From a virus, in the IMG/VR virus record IMGVR_UViG_3300018074_000001, positions 1 to 43,316 of that record: a stretch of 43,316 nt of DNA. One strand, 5' to 3'. The position numbers were made by a program, and so were the translations under genes. Each line of letters starts with the position of its first letter. Within the stretch, counting starts at the first letter, position 1. Positions 14,701 to 22,793 of this stretch are shown one piece after another. The notes under the pieces were generated by a model. The model did not search any database, was not told where the DNA came from, and was given only the letters and a program-made list of their open reading frames with translations.

Positions 14701-16231
14701 CGTTGACGAAGCCACTCCGTATGTCGTCGGCGATCACTATCGCCATGTCTCCGATCCACTCAACATCGGCGAAGGGGTTGGCAGAGAGCAGGCTGCCGCG
14801 CTTACGGAGCCGCTCCTTCGATGCTTCGACCTTCGCGGCCCAACCCGTGAGCGCCGGCTTCTCTACCGGCTCCCCGGCTGCCTGGAGAACGCGGTCAACG
14901 AGTACATCCGCGCCGGCATCGGGAGCAGCAGCAGGCGGTAGTGCCTCTGCCTGTACTTGTAATGCTCCTTGGGAAAGGTCCGGGATGGGAGGGACAATTG
15001 TCACCGGAACGGGAGCCGCTGGTATCGCTTCCTGAGGAGGTTGGATATCCACGCTCGGCTGCACGGGCAGAGGCGCTGTCGGCGTGGGAGGCCCTCCGCT
15101 GATACCCGACATTCGAACCGCCGGAGTGGCGAGAGGCTGTGGGCGAACGGAGAGTCGCGGCTCAACCGGCGCAGGAGCAGCAGGCGGATACGTGACGGTA
15201 GACTGGACCTGCTCGGTCACGCCAGCAGGCAGCGGAGGCGCAGCACCTTGGTGAGCCACCGCATGCGCGCCACCCTCAAGTAGCGTGCCGACGAGGAAAC
15301 TCTCCATCACTCGCCAGAACGGGTCGGTCTGCGGAATGTCGAAGAACTTCTCGTGCAGGATGGCGAGAATCTCCTGCACAGCCTCAGTGCCGCCGCCGAC
15401 ACCGGCCGTCGAGAGCACTCCCTTGGTGATGCCTTTCATGGCAAGCACAGGGCCGAGGCTGTTGAGAGCAGAGATTAAGCCGCCTACGGCTATAGACGAC
15501 GCCGGCGCGTCTACGCCACCCTTGAGTTGCTCGTTGTAGCGAGCGCCAATGTCGTTGAGACCGCTCATCAGAAAAGCGCCGGGAGGACCACCGAGCAAAC
15601 CGCCTGCCACCGTGGCGGCGAACGGTCCGACCTGACTCCCTACAGCACGCCCGACGGCTTCGGGAAACTTAGTGGGATCCGCCACCGCCTCCTTGAGCGA
15701 AGGCCCCTGCTTCGCCATGAAGTCCTGGTACGCCTTGCTCGTGATGATCTTCTTGCCCTTGAGATCGCCGATGGCCTTCGAGATGACGTTGAGGTCAGCA
15801 GGTTTAGCACCTCGCATCCGCTCACCGAAGCGGATAAAGGGTTCATCGATGTTCTCCTTCAACTTGGCTCCGGCTTGCAGGGTGCCGAGGACATTCTCGG
15901 CGACGGTCGGAATACTCTGCGCTGCGCCGGTGATCGCCGGGAGCAAGGCTCCGATCGGATCGACGGTTCTCCTGACCGCTTGGCCGACGATCTGGGAGTA
16001 GGAGGGAAGCGCAACAGGAGCCTGCTGCGGAAGCGTCCCGGTGGCACTGGGCGGGGCGGTCAGCGGAGCTTGTTCCGGCACGAAGCCGGGAGGAGGCGGA
16101 GGTGGAGCTACCGCTACAGGAATAAATCCAGGCGGGGGCGGCGGCGCACCAGCCGGGAGTCCCCTCACCGTCACGCTGCTCTCAGGGACAAACCCCGGCG
16201 GCGGCGGCGGAATTATGGCGCGGGTACCCAT
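11702..16231 (-). CDS. giant internal virion/ejection protein (PLxRFG domain, 1509 aa)
   Basis: This is the largest gene. The 1509-residue product begins with three PPPPPGF-x-P units (about residues 8-16, 30-38, 43-52). A hydrophobic Gly/Ala region (about 190-300) that could enter membranes follows, then proline-rich linkers. A long helical part carries PLKRFG near residue 770, the signature of PLxRFG-type phage proteins. Position at the end of the late operon after T7 gp14- and gp15-like genes suggests the gp16-like role: entering the host with the DNA. No transglycosylase motif was recognised, though one could be hidden. It is convergent with the early region and no terminator is visible between them. 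Confidence 0.75.
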   Translation of the reverse strand: MGTRAIIPPPPPGFVPESSVTVRGLPAGAPPPPPGFIPVAVAPPPPPPGFVPEQAPLTAPPSATGTLPQQAPVALPSYSQIVGQAVRRTVDPIGALLPAITGAAQSIPTVAENVLGTLQAGAKLKENIDEPFIRFGERMRGAKPADLNVISKAIGDLKGKKIITSKAYQDFMAKQGPSLKEAVADPTKFPEAVGRAVGSQVGPFAATVAGGLLGGPPGAFLMSGLNDIGARYNEQLKGGVDAPASSIAVGGLISALNSLGPVLAMKGITKGVLSTAGVGGGTEAVQEILAILHEKFFDIPQTDPFWRVMESFLVGTLLEGGAHAVAHQGAAPPLPAGVTEQVQSTVTYPPAAPAPVEPRLSVRPQPLATPAVRMSGISGGPPTPTAPLPVQPSVDIQPPQEAIPAAPVPVTIVPPIPDLSQGALQVQAEALPPAAAPDAGADVLVDRVLQAAGEPVEKPALTGWAAKVEASKERLRKRGSLLSANPFADVEWIGDMAIVIADDIRSGFVNAKNAIEHIVAKFGAEARPVAQLVYREAQKLAVPQPVPGTPPVGPQTAPGAPAGVPASLTATQSIGLPQGQLAQVSTEPPPLPPPVDPTQFPESDPEAPLRAQLEWPTRAFGWVRRRTLQLYQAAQRYPDFQPIQDQIQAQERRDAAISHWQNKGGRVYKAIVSLGKANRKAFFDFAFQVRLEEIKIDRPLTIEEVAKIADNHGVDDKGLAVYEQLQGYFRESLDGLRVAQIRKLQSTVEDPVVLGKAIQKTNEQFAEQAARHYYPLKRFGSYMVSAFVGGKIDQQAHFETARAARQAKANLDEQYAKAGIKADVNVSEKLSADIQNLSSLPPDMAARLAEELGLTAEQRVDLSKMVGDRITDNSFLQHLKRAKGTAGFSTDGLRSLAAYTQSHARHMGDTQESHNLQQAVIDAKDAISSLGRGAGGADTIRIQQLLKVMQDANVAMLNPKVRGYAAAGAMNAWYFSLNPKQILVNLGQSMITAPILADQEVPGVPGATVGAPLAYTETGKAMWDMSRVYTVRAYRKIKGKITGAPDQYVYTGKIKPHEWEAMEKAMDSGVLGDTQAANIASHAHGNLSERMLGWALGLKGERGGRSIGEASTWIPELFLRGHQISEEYNRQVAFLATFRALEKAGHPNPYEGAIKVVKLSQGYNAPSNRSWLQATFPNMMMFKSYTANNIFLQGSSKYWKRLWLAHLVMSGLQGAMGSEHLIKFLNALGSWLKKEFGYKNPHVDIVNDIREYMTMKVGQIPTELLLHGISGGIPGNLFDLSGSFGQGRVLPLIDPLLDLAHGTVDWKTFVEREARDVGGVALGTGMDAMKALVEDSPESLRFLKSVLPKFLGQLAEAGWAASEGGVRDAQGNLVVPMDTADPAHVAEMVGIAGGIQSKRVTQAREANWAAREHQIYYTNLIANLQKDYNRAQESGDEADKAAVNEEIRKTNEEILPEGFARHLGEYHRNYMNRERLQQRTEKGNIGPRRQWQELRERRQRAYPQLAPAQ

Positions 16232-17673
16232 TGGTTGGTTCTCTCATCGAGCATGATTCGCTGACCAGTTTTCGGGTTGACCATGATATTCGGCGTTCCC
16301 CGTGGTGGCGCAGCGGAGGGAGCAGGAGGACCGACACCTTGCCAAGGTTGAGCGGCAGGCCCCCGCACAGCAGGCCCTGGAGGTGGAGGAATGATGTCAG
16401 GACCGAGCGGATTCGGAGGCTCTTCGAATCCTGACTTCCCTTGCATCCTTTGCGCCTCCCGGTAGCGTTTCATCGCTAACTCGTTTACCGCCTTGTCGTG
16501 GTCCGCCTGACTGGGTGGCTGATAGGTCGTGTTAGCGTTGTAGGCAGCCTGCACTGCGTTCCGCTCCCTGGCAGCTATATCATCACCCGCCTCTTTGAGG
16601 AAGGGCAGGAACTTTTCGTTAGTCTCCTTGGAGGCCATCCTCGCAGAGTTAGCTTGCGCCACGCCTAACTGCCCTTGATGTACCTTAAGCTCGCCATCCC
16701 TGATCCGGGCGGTCTCCGCACCCTGTTCTTTAAGTCGCTTGAGATTTTCCCTAGCGTTGATAAGTTCGCTTTCTTTGATGAGAATGTTTTGGTCGGCGAC
16801 CTGAGCCTCATGTTCCCTTTGAGCCTTGAGTGAGTCAGCATTCTGCTGCGCAGTTTCAGCGGTTCGCCTCGCGGTATTGCCTTTATCGATTGCTTCCATC
16901 TCCCTGACGGCGGCATCCTGTCGGGCTTGGTTGCGCTTGCCCTTCGCATCCTCGGCTTCGTCCTTGATTTTCTGCTGCCGCGATTTGCTCTCAGCTATCT
17001 CCTGCTCGCTCTTCAACTTATCGATAGCAGCCTTATCCTGCTTCGCTTTCCACTCGCGCTCCGCTAACTCACGAGCAACCTGCATTTGCCTCTGCTGGGC
17101 GAGCGTGTTATACCCGGCAGTTACTGCGTTAACGGCGTTCCCTATGCCGCTCTCGCCGGGGTATCTGGCGCGAGTCATCTGCTGCCCTGCGGCTAAGGCA
17201 ATTCCGGCTAAGCTGGGGTCAGTCAACCTATCCCAGATACCAGGCTTCTTAGCCTCAGCAGGCGGCTGCCATGTGCCCGCACCGGGACTTCCAGGAGGAA
17301 TGATCGTATCAATCAACTTGTTGTCTTTGTCGAAGACGCGCTTAGTCCCATCGTTATCTTCCTCTGTATAACCTCCGTCCGGATCGTAAGTCGTTTTAGC
17401 GCCTCTCTGCGCTGCCGGTTTTGGAGTAACAGTCCCGAGAGTCTCACCAAGAGATGGCGGCATCGTGCGCGGCGCACCGGGAGTAGGCATGGTGGGTCTG
17501 CCGAGCACCTCGCCCCGTTGGGCCATGCCGCCGCCTCCGTATCCAGGAGGAGTGCGGGCGTTCGGGTTGATCCCCGGCGTGCCGAACCCAGGATTGACTA
17601 CCGGAGCGATGCCTCCGAACTTCTGTGCGAGAGCCATCAGCAATTGCGGATTAATGGGCGGTACGGCTGGCAT
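16213..17673 (-). CDS. coiled-coil internal virion protein (486 aa)
   Basis: The 486-residue product has a Gly/Pro-rich N-terminus, a hydrophobic patch around the segment LAGIALAAGQQM, and a very long charged coiled coil (about residues 200-360, rich in K, E, Q, R). A proline-rich tail ends with NIMVNPKTGQRIMLDERTNQW. Length, composition and position match the gp15-like internal core proteins of podoviruses. Codon use is visibly more A/T-rich than in neighbouring genes, which may mark a separate origin. It overlaps the giant gene by 19 bp. Confidence 0.6.
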   Translation of the reverse strand: MPAVPPINPQLLMALAQKFGGIAPVVNPGFGTPGINPNARTPPGYGGGGMAQRGEVLGRPTMPTPGAPRTMPPSLGETLGTVTPKPAAQRGAKTTYDPDGGYTEEDNDGTKRVFDKDNKLIDTIIPPGSPGAGTWQPPAEAKKPGIWDRLTDPSLAGIALAAGQQMTRARYPGESGIGNAVNAVTAGYNTLAQQRQMQVARELAEREWKAKQDKAAIDKLKSEQEIAESKSRQQKIKDEAEDAKGKRNQARQDAAVREMEAIDKGNTARRTAETAQQNADSLKAQREHEAQVADQNILIKESELINARENLKRLKEQGAETARIRDGELKVHQGQLGVAQANSARMASKETNEKFLPFLKEAGDDIAARERNAVQAAYNANTTYQPPSQADHDKAVNELAMKRYREAQRMQGKSGFEEPPNPLGPDIIPPPPGPAVRGPAAQPWQGVGPPAPSAAPPRGTPNIMVNPKTGQRIMLDERTNQWVPAP

Positions 17674-18656
17674 TACTTAACTCCTGCGAGAAGCTGACCG
17701 ATCGAGGGAATGGGGTTGCCGCGGCCTTGCGGCTTGAAGACGGGGGCGACGGGGGTGTGCGGGCCGAGGTGCGCGTAGGGCGCGGGCGTGGTGGTGGTGC
17801 CGCCCTGGAACGCGGCGAGCATGGGCAGCGCGGCGAGCAGCTTGCCCACTCCCGGCTGCTGCTGCTGCTGCTTGCCTCCCGGCTGCTGCGGTTGAGGCGT
17901 CTGCGGCGGGGGGTTTTTGGTGTCCAGTTTCGGAATGATCTTCGGCGGGACTACTACTTTGGGCGGCTTGGTTGTGGTCGTGCCGCCGGGCGGAGGATTG
18001 GGTGTGAAACCTCCCCATGGATATTTGCCGGGAAACGGATACTCCGGATCTGGAAAGCCGGTTACTTCCGTCCTAAAAACGGGGTCGCTCGGCGGAGGAT
18101 TGGGATTGAACTCAAACTGAGGCCAGCCGACGATGTCAGGCGGTGGCTTGTAGGTTCCTTCCGCCGTGAACGTGGCAGGCGGAGGATTTGGTTCCCAGTC
18201 CGCTACCGGATACTCGCCGGGAAACGGGTAACTCGGATCCATGAAGTCGGTGCCGGTCACATTGAAATTCACACCGCCGCCGGTGCCAGTGCCGCCGACT
18301 TGCGGCAAGGACGAGAGGTACTCGGCAAGATACGGATCGATCTGAGATCCGGTGTAATCAAGGGGAGGCGGAGGGTTGCCTATGACCTCAGTAGTAAAAG
18401 TCGGATCTCCTGTTCCAGGCGCGAAGCTCCCAGGATCGGTTCCTCCGGGCGTCTCGACGGTCTGCCCCTCGTTGGGTGTCGTCGGAGCCGTGCCCCCCGA
18501 TTGCGCTATCTGATCCTGCCAGGAGGTGACCGGCGTGTTGTAGCCGTAGGGATCGTAGGCACCGTAAGGATTGTTGTAGTTCCACCAATAGCCCCCGGTA
18601 TCGTAGGGATCGTAGCCCCCGGTATTGCCTGGCGGCCGGTTGCCAATGTATTCCAT
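17673..18656 (-). CDS. proline/glycine-rich virion-associated protein (327 aa)
   Basis: This is a low-complexity protein with Tyr/Gly/Asn-rich N-terminal repeats (YDPYDTGGYWW...). Two copies of a unit DP-x-YPFPG-x-YP-x4-PNPPP lie near residues 140-160 and 204-225. A Gln/Pro-rich segment and a hydrophobic LLAALPMLAAFQGG stretch follow. It lies between two internal virion protein genes and shares the late transcript. Function unknown; probably a flexible structural or ejection protein. Its stop touches the start of the downstream gene. Confidence 0.55.
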   Translation of the reverse strand: MEYIGNRPPGNTGGYDPYDTGGYWWNYNNPYGAYDPYGYNTPVTSWQDQIAQSGGTAPTTPNEGQTVETPGGTDPGSFAPGTGDPTFTTEVIGNPPPPLDYTGSQIDPYLAEYLSSLPQVGGTGTGGGVNFNVTGTDFMDPSYPFPGEYPVADWEPNPPPATFTAEGTYKPPPDIVGWPQFEFNPNPPPSDPVFRTEVTGFPDPEYPFPGKYPWGGFTPNPPPGGTTTTKPPKVVVPPKIIPKLDTKNPPPQTPQPQQPGGKQQQQQPGVGKLLAALPMLAAFQGGTTTTPAPYAHLGPHTPVAPVFKPQGRGNPIPSIGQLLAGVK

Positions 18657-18665
18657 ATCGTCTCC

Positions 18666-19571
18666 TTACCCGAAGAAGTTGCTGGTGCCGCCAGGAGGTG
18701 TGCCTACCGAGGTGCCCCCCGGCGCCACAATCGGCGGCGTCCCGGCGGTGGTTCCCTGCTTACGTATCTGTTCGATGATCTGAAGCAGAGCCGGAATACT
18801 CAGCCCGGCGCCGATGATGGCTGACGCCGTACTCGGCTGCGGCACCTTCACTTCTGACTGCGCCTCGGCCCCGAACGGCTGACGAATGAGATTCCCATAG
18901 TTCAGCAGGTTCTCATACGGCAACCGCTGCTCATACTCATACCGGTTGGCATTCTCATTCCTCTGCGCTTCCTCCTGCGCCCGGATCTGCGCGCCCACCG
19001 CACCCGTGATCTGCCCCGGCGCCGTCAGATTCGCCTGCAACTGCGGCAGCTGCTGCATGGTCTGCATCGCCTGCTGCTGAGCCGACAGATAGCCCTGGTT
19101 CGCCAGACCAGACGACACTTCCCCAGCCACGCGCTCGGCATCCCGCACCGCCTGCGCCTCCCCGATCGATTGCCGCGAGCCGCCGTAGCCGCCCGACGCA
19201 ATCCCCTGGTGCCGGATGGCCGGCAGCGCCCGCGTCAGAAGCTGATCGCCGATGGGTGCCACCGCCGCCGAGATCGCGTTCTTCAGGTACGGATTGGTCG
19301 CCGGATCGCGCCCCGCGCCGAGGTTGAATTCCGCTGACTTCGTCCCGAGCTCGGCGAGGTACTGCGCCGGCGTGACCGCGGCACCGAGCTGCTTCTGCGC
19401 GGCAAGCTCGTCCTGATTGAAATCAGCAACGCGAGGCTCAGGGCTAAGTTTGGGTCCACCCTGACCATAGAGCCTCGTGCTCTCGTCGATAAAGTTTTTG
19501 ACCGCAGGTTGCTGCCACTGCGGGTAGCTACTAGTCGACGTCGAGACGTTGCCGCCTGCGCTCTTTCCCAT
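18666..19571 (-). CDS. internal virion / DNA ejection protein (gp14-like)
   Basis: The 301-residue product contains NPYLKNAISAAVAPIGDQ, ALPAIRHQGIASGGYGGSR and QAVRDAERVAGE, a pattern I recall in many podoviruses and prophages as a small ejection protein. An amphipathic helical middle and a hydrophobic patch (AIIGAGLSIPALLQII) would suit membrane insertion during DNA entry. GGAGG lies 9 bases before the ATG. Its first 41 bp overlap the end of the upstream GNAT-like gene. Confidence 0.68.
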   Translation of the reverse strand: MGKSAGGNVSTSTSSYPQWQQPAVKNFIDESTRLYGQGGPKLSPEPRVADFNQDELAAQKQLGAAVTPAQYLAELGTKSAEFNLGAGRDPATNPYLKNAISAAVAPIGDQLLTRALPAIRHQGIASGGYGGSRQSIGEAQAVRDAERVAGEVSSGLANQGYLSAQQQAMQTMQQLPQLQANLTAPGQITGAVGAQIRAQEEAQRNENANRYEYEQRLPYENLLNYGNLIRQPFGAEAQSEVKVPQPSTASAIIGAGLSIPALLQIIEQIRKQGTTAGTPPIVAPGGTSVGTPPGGTSNFFG

Positions 19572-20064
19572 GCTGCTTTACCTCCATGATCAATGTCGTA
19601 TAGGCGACCTCGAACCCCAGAGGGGCGAGTAATCGCGCCAGTCCTTTGCGTCCGGAAGCCTCGAGCCGAGATGCGCCCTGCTCCCGCGCGAAGATCTCGA
19701 GGGCGACTCGGGCGTGGCCCGACCAATCCTTGAAGTGGATGCCCTGGAGCAGGACGATGCGAAGCACCCGCATGCAGGGATATTCCGAAAGTTCCGTCAA
19801 TATCACGCCAAGTAACTCCGCACCGTCACCCGCAAGAGCTACCCAAATTTGTTGCCGATCAGCAGCCACGAGCGCCTTGATGGAACTCTCGCTCAATTCC
19901 CCGTGGCAATAGCGCAGCGCCTCTTGAAGATACGGAGTCAACCTCACCCACACTGCAGGCTCGATCGCCATATCGGCAGCGATGCGGGTAACCTGCAACT
20001 TGCGCGGGGCAAGCTGCGTAGCGGCGACCGGTGGGGCTTCGAGTTCTACGGCTGCTGTTTCCAT
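19531..20064 (-). CDS. GNAT-fold-like late protein (T7 gp13-like role)
   Basis: The 177-residue product has a GNAT-like core: strands IWVALAGDGAELLGVILTELSEYP and MRVLRIVLLQG, then a helix ending EIFAREQGASRLEASGRKGLARLLAPLGFEVAYTTLIMEVKQ. No clear acetyl-CoA loop (Q/R-x2-G-x-G/A) is seen, so it may be non-catalytic. T7 gp13, a virion assembly factor from the same genomic position, has a similar fold. It overlaps the downstream virion gene by 41 bp and the upstream gene by 19 bp. Confidence 0.6.
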   Translation of the reverse strand: METAAVELEAPPVAATQLAPRKLQVTRIAADMAIEPAVWVRLTPYLQEALRYCHGELSESSIKALVAADRQQIWVALAGDGAELLGVILTELSEYPCMRVLRIVLLQGIHFKDWSGHARVALEIFAREQGASRLEASGRKGLARLLAPLGFEVAYTTLIMEVKQHGKERRRQRLDVD

Positions 20065-20408
20065 ATCTTTTCCAACGAAGCAGTCTCGGTGATCTGCTTA
20101 ACGAGCGGCTCGAGCCACACCGCGTCGTTCACTCTGAGGGGGGCCACCTCGATCACGGCGGCTAGAGCTTTGGCCTCCTCGTCCTCGAGTTCAATCGTCC
20201 TCGAACCGTACTCCGGACTGATTGGCTTCCACAGATATTTGTCTCCCACCGCAGTAAACTCGCTCTCCCGCTGCTCGGCATCGCTGAGGCGCAGCTTCTC
20301 GATCAACCGCAGGAACACCGCGGCTTCCTTCAGGTTCGCCGCACTGTGGTTTCCCACGGTGCTCCAAAGATACACGCGCTGGTAGAACTTAAGATCAAGA
20401 CTTTGCAT
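20046..20408 (-). CDS. small late protein (120 aa)
   Basis: The 120-residue product begins MQSLDLKFYQRVYLWSTVG and is mostly helical, with an acidic middle. ATG 20408 is used here; GTG 20417, overlapping the upstream TGA (GTGA), is an equally credible start and adds three residues. I recall similar small proteins in podovirus structural clusters without a known function. Confidence 0.65.
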   Translation of the reverse strand: MQSLDLKFYQRVYLWSTVGNHSAANLKEAAVFLRLIEKLRLSDAEQRESEFTAVGDKYLWKPISPEYGSRTIELEDEEAKALAAVIEVAPLRVNDAVWLEPLVKQITETASLEKIWKQQP

Positions 20409-20413
20409 ATCGT

Positions 20414-20701
20414 TCACATCAATTTGTTTATGACGGCCTCGACTGCGCCCTGTAACGCTGCGTCGGAGACTGCTGCTCCATCCTGCTGAATCGCCGGGTC
20501 CATCACCACGGGAGGCTGAACCTGTGCCGCCACCATGTCGGGAGCCTGGAAGGTTTGCACAGCCCATTTCTGGCGCGTTTGATGGGCTGGGGTACTGGTT
20601 GCCTCGATCATTATCGAGTCAGCATATTTTAAAACTGCCACTTTGCAGCGACCCCGGAATTCGCTATTTTGCATCAATTCACTGCTCTCTGCGTATGTCA
20701 T
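20414..20701 (-). CDS. conserved small podovirus structural-region protein (95 aa)
   Basis: ATG at 20701 is preceded by AGGAG with ideal spacing. The 95-residue product has the pattern YAESSELMQNSEFRGRCK, ADSIMIEA, HQTRQKW, QVQPPVVMDPAIQ and LQGAVEAVIN, which I recall as a common small conserved protein beside tail fibre genes of podoviruses. Function not established. Base composition here is lower in G+C (about 47-48% in two lines counted by hand) and borders an HNH gene. Confidence 0.7.
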   Translation of the reverse strand: MTYAESSELMQNSEFRGRCKVAVLKYADSIMIEATSTPAHQTRQKWAVQTFQAPDMVAAQVQPPVVMDPAIQQDGAAVSDAALQGAVEAVINKLM

Positions 20702-20717
20702 AATGACTCCTGCTGTA

Positions 20718-20749
20718 GAGCGAGTGGACGCGCAAACATCCACCCGCTC
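20718..20749. other. 11-bp hairpin between HNH gene and late gene
   Basis: GAGCGAGTGGA (20718-20728) pairs with TCCACCCGCTC (20739-20749), with a single G-U type position and a 10-base loop. On the minus strand it lies 17 bases upstream of the ATG at 20701, just before its AGGAG. No T-run follows on either strand, so it is more likely a processing or stability element than a terminator. Confidence 0.5.
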
Positions 20750-20778
20750 AGACACCCTGGAAAGTTGAGATTTCCTGA

Positions 20779-21354
20779 ATGTCCCAAACCGATTCTATCC
20801 TTGATCTGCTGGATAAATACGTCCCAAATCGACAGCCGGATCACTGTTGGCTCTGGACCGGATATATCAAATCCACTGGTTACGGTATTTGCCACTGGCA
20901 AAAGAAAACCCATAGGGCACACCGGCTGGTGTACGAGTATCTCGTCAGCGCTGTCCCGAAAGGCCTTGAACTCGACCACCTCTGCCGAAACCGCGCTTGT
21001 GTGAACCCTGCTCATTTGGAGCCAGTTACTCACAAAGAGAACATGCGCCGTGGCTACCGGAGTGAACGGACTCACTGCGTTCATGGCCATGAGCTTATCG
21101 GGGAAAATACTCGCTGGTATGGCACTCAACGCATTTGTAGAACCTGCGCACAGCAACACTATCGACGCCACCAGAATTGGCAGGGTGGGCCTTTTAACCG
21201 AGACAAGACTCATTGCCCAAAGGGCCATGCTTACGACGAAGCAAACACCAGCATCAACAGAGCCGGATCTCGCGTCTGCCGGGAATGTAAAAACCAGCGG
21301 TCGCGCGCGAATTATCACAAAGCCGCCTCAATCAAGGCGGCGCTCTCTTCGTAA
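20779..21354 (+). CDS. HNH homing-type endonuclease 1 (191 aa)
   Basis: This gene lies opposite to all neighbouring late genes. The 191-residue product has DHCWLW, HRLVYE, then the HNH core ELDHLCRNRACVNPAHL (D66-H67, N77, H80 region). Two copies of a C-terminal zinc motif follow: HCVHGHE...CRTC and HCPKGHA...CREC. Such free-standing HNH genes spread by cutting alleles that lack them. It sits between the 95-aa gene and the tail fibre gene and ends 17 bases from the convergent fibre gene. No good Shine-Dalgarno sequence was seen. Confidence 0.85.
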   Translation: MSQTDSILDLLDKYVPNRQPDHCWLWTGYIKSTGYGICHWQKKTHRAHRLVYEYLVSAVPKGLELDHLCRNRACVNPAHLEPVTHKENMRRGYRSERTHCVHGHELIGENTRWYGTQRICRTCAQQHYRRHQNWQGGPFNRDKTHCPKGHAYDEANTSINRAGSRVCRECKNQRSRANYHKAASIKAALSS

Positions 21355-21370
21355 GTCATACGGTTTCTTC

Positions 21371-22792
21371 CTATGTGGTGGTAAGTTGGACGGTCCTCAA
21401 AGTACCATCCGTCCTTCTGATATAGAGGAAAAGCTGGTTATCCGTCTGCCTCAGATACAAAGTCAGGCAGCCATTGGGCAGGGAGGCTGACACATCCTGA
21501 CTGCTGCCAATGTACACCCCGCCGCCGGAGGCGTTCAGGAACAATGGACCTCCCACCCCGCTATCCCATGTCTGGATGCAGCCGACGTATCCAGGCTGGC
21601 CTGAAAAATTACCATAGCCCAAGGTCATCCGGTAGCTGGGATTATTGGTGGCCTCCCCGATGGCCACCTGCTGGGAGGCGAGCGCCGGCGTGTTCGGGGT
21701 AGTGGATGGAATGACGGTCAGCCGGTGCGGCGCCTGTGCGTTGCCGATGCCTATGCCGAGATGGCCATTCGCTCCCAACGTCATATGCGCCAGGCCGGAA
21801 GTGATTGCGGCGCTAGCTGTAAAGGTGAGTACCCCGGACTGCGTTCCTATGCCGATGGCAGTGCCGTCCCCCGCATCGTAGGTGGCGACTTTGACGGTGG
21901 CCAGACTCGTCCCGGTCGAGACCTTGGCGCCGGGAGTCGTTGTGTCGATGCCGACATTGCCTCCCATTAAATTCACGGTCGCGGCATAAAGCGTAATCGG
22001 CTCTAAAGCTGACTGAGCAGAATCGGTGCCATGAAGGATTGGGCCGAGCAGTCCCGCCGGAAGACCAAACGACGCAGGGTCGCCGCGCACGATGAGCACC
22101 CGGTTGGCGGCCGCCTCGACAGTCAACTTGCCCGAACTAACAGTGCTGGTGCCGATGCCGACACTGCCCGTGCCGGTGAGGTTGAACCCAGCGGCGTTGA
22201 TGTTCTGCAACCATGGCGTTTGGATCGAGCCGATGGTGGGTGCGCCAGTGATCTTGGCATATGCCAGACTCGTGATCCAGGCCGGGTCAGCATAACTGCC
22301 CAACGTCGACACCGCATTTGTTACCTGAGCTGCGGTGTAGTCTCCGGTTGCGGCTACGACTGCACCGGTGCGCGTGAAGACGCTCGTAACGCTACCGGCT
22401 CCGCCCCCGGTGATCGTAACGGTGGTGCGGCTGCCGCCCGCGTCATTGGTCGCGGTGACACCAGCCCCCACGAAATTCAGTGTGCTCTGAACCGGGAGCG
22501 CCACGCCCTCGTCCTGAACCAGGGTGATCCCGCCGCCGCCTCCCCCGCCGCTGCTCATCGCGTGCCACGCGCCGGCGTAATAGACGTAATAGCCCGCCCC
22601 GCTCCCCGGATTCCAGTCGGTGCCGTCGGCATAGACGAGCATGCCCTCGCGGGGTTTCCCCGGCGCCACATGCCAGATCTTGTGGAGCGAATCGCGGTGC
22701 CGGTTGATGTCGATCAACTGCTCCTCGGTGACGCTCCAGAGCATCTTGAGCGCCTCGCGCGTATCGTCGGGGAGCGGACGGTCTAAGGGCAT
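21371..22792 (-). CDS. tail fibre / receptor-binding protein (473 aa)
   Basis: The 473-residue product has a conserved-looking N-terminal attachment region (DRPLPDDTREALKMLW..., about 1-75), a glycine linker, then beta-rich repeats including TSVFTRTGAVVAATGDYTA, a stretch common in phage fibres. The C-terminal half is rich in G, T, S and V (IGIGTQSG, LGIGIGNAQAP). It should bind the host receptor. It lies downstream of the nozzle gene on the late transcript. No chaperone domain was recognised. Confidence 0.72.
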   Translation of the reverse strand: MPLDRPLPDDTREALKMLWSVTEEQLIDINRHRDSLHKIWHVAPGKPREGMLVYADGTDWNPGSGAGYYVYYAGAWHAMSSGGGGGGGITLVQDEGVALPVQSTLNFVGAGVTATNDAGGSRTTVTITGGGAGSVTSVFTRTGAVVAATGDYTAAQVTNAVSTLGSYADPAWITSLAYAKITGAPTIGSIQTPWLQNINAAGFNLTGTGSVGIGTSTVSSGKLTVEAAANRVLIVRGDPASFGLPAGLLGPILHGTDSAQSALEPITLYAATVNLMGGNVGIDTTTPGAKVSTGTSLATVKVATYDAGDGTAIGIGTQSGVLTFTASAAITSGLAHMTLGANGHLGIGIGNAQAPHRLTVIPSTTPNTPALASQQVAIGEATNNPSYRMTLGYGNFSGQPGYVGCIQTWDSGVGGPLFLNASGGGVYIGSSQDVSASLPNGCLTLYLRQTDNQLFLYIRRTDGTLRTVQLTTT

Positions 22793-22793
22793 G

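Noticed and set aside
17727-18824. 365-codon plus-strand open frame
   Set aside because: It lies opposite two late genes, is Arg/Gly-rich as expected of a shadow frame, and has no start signal.
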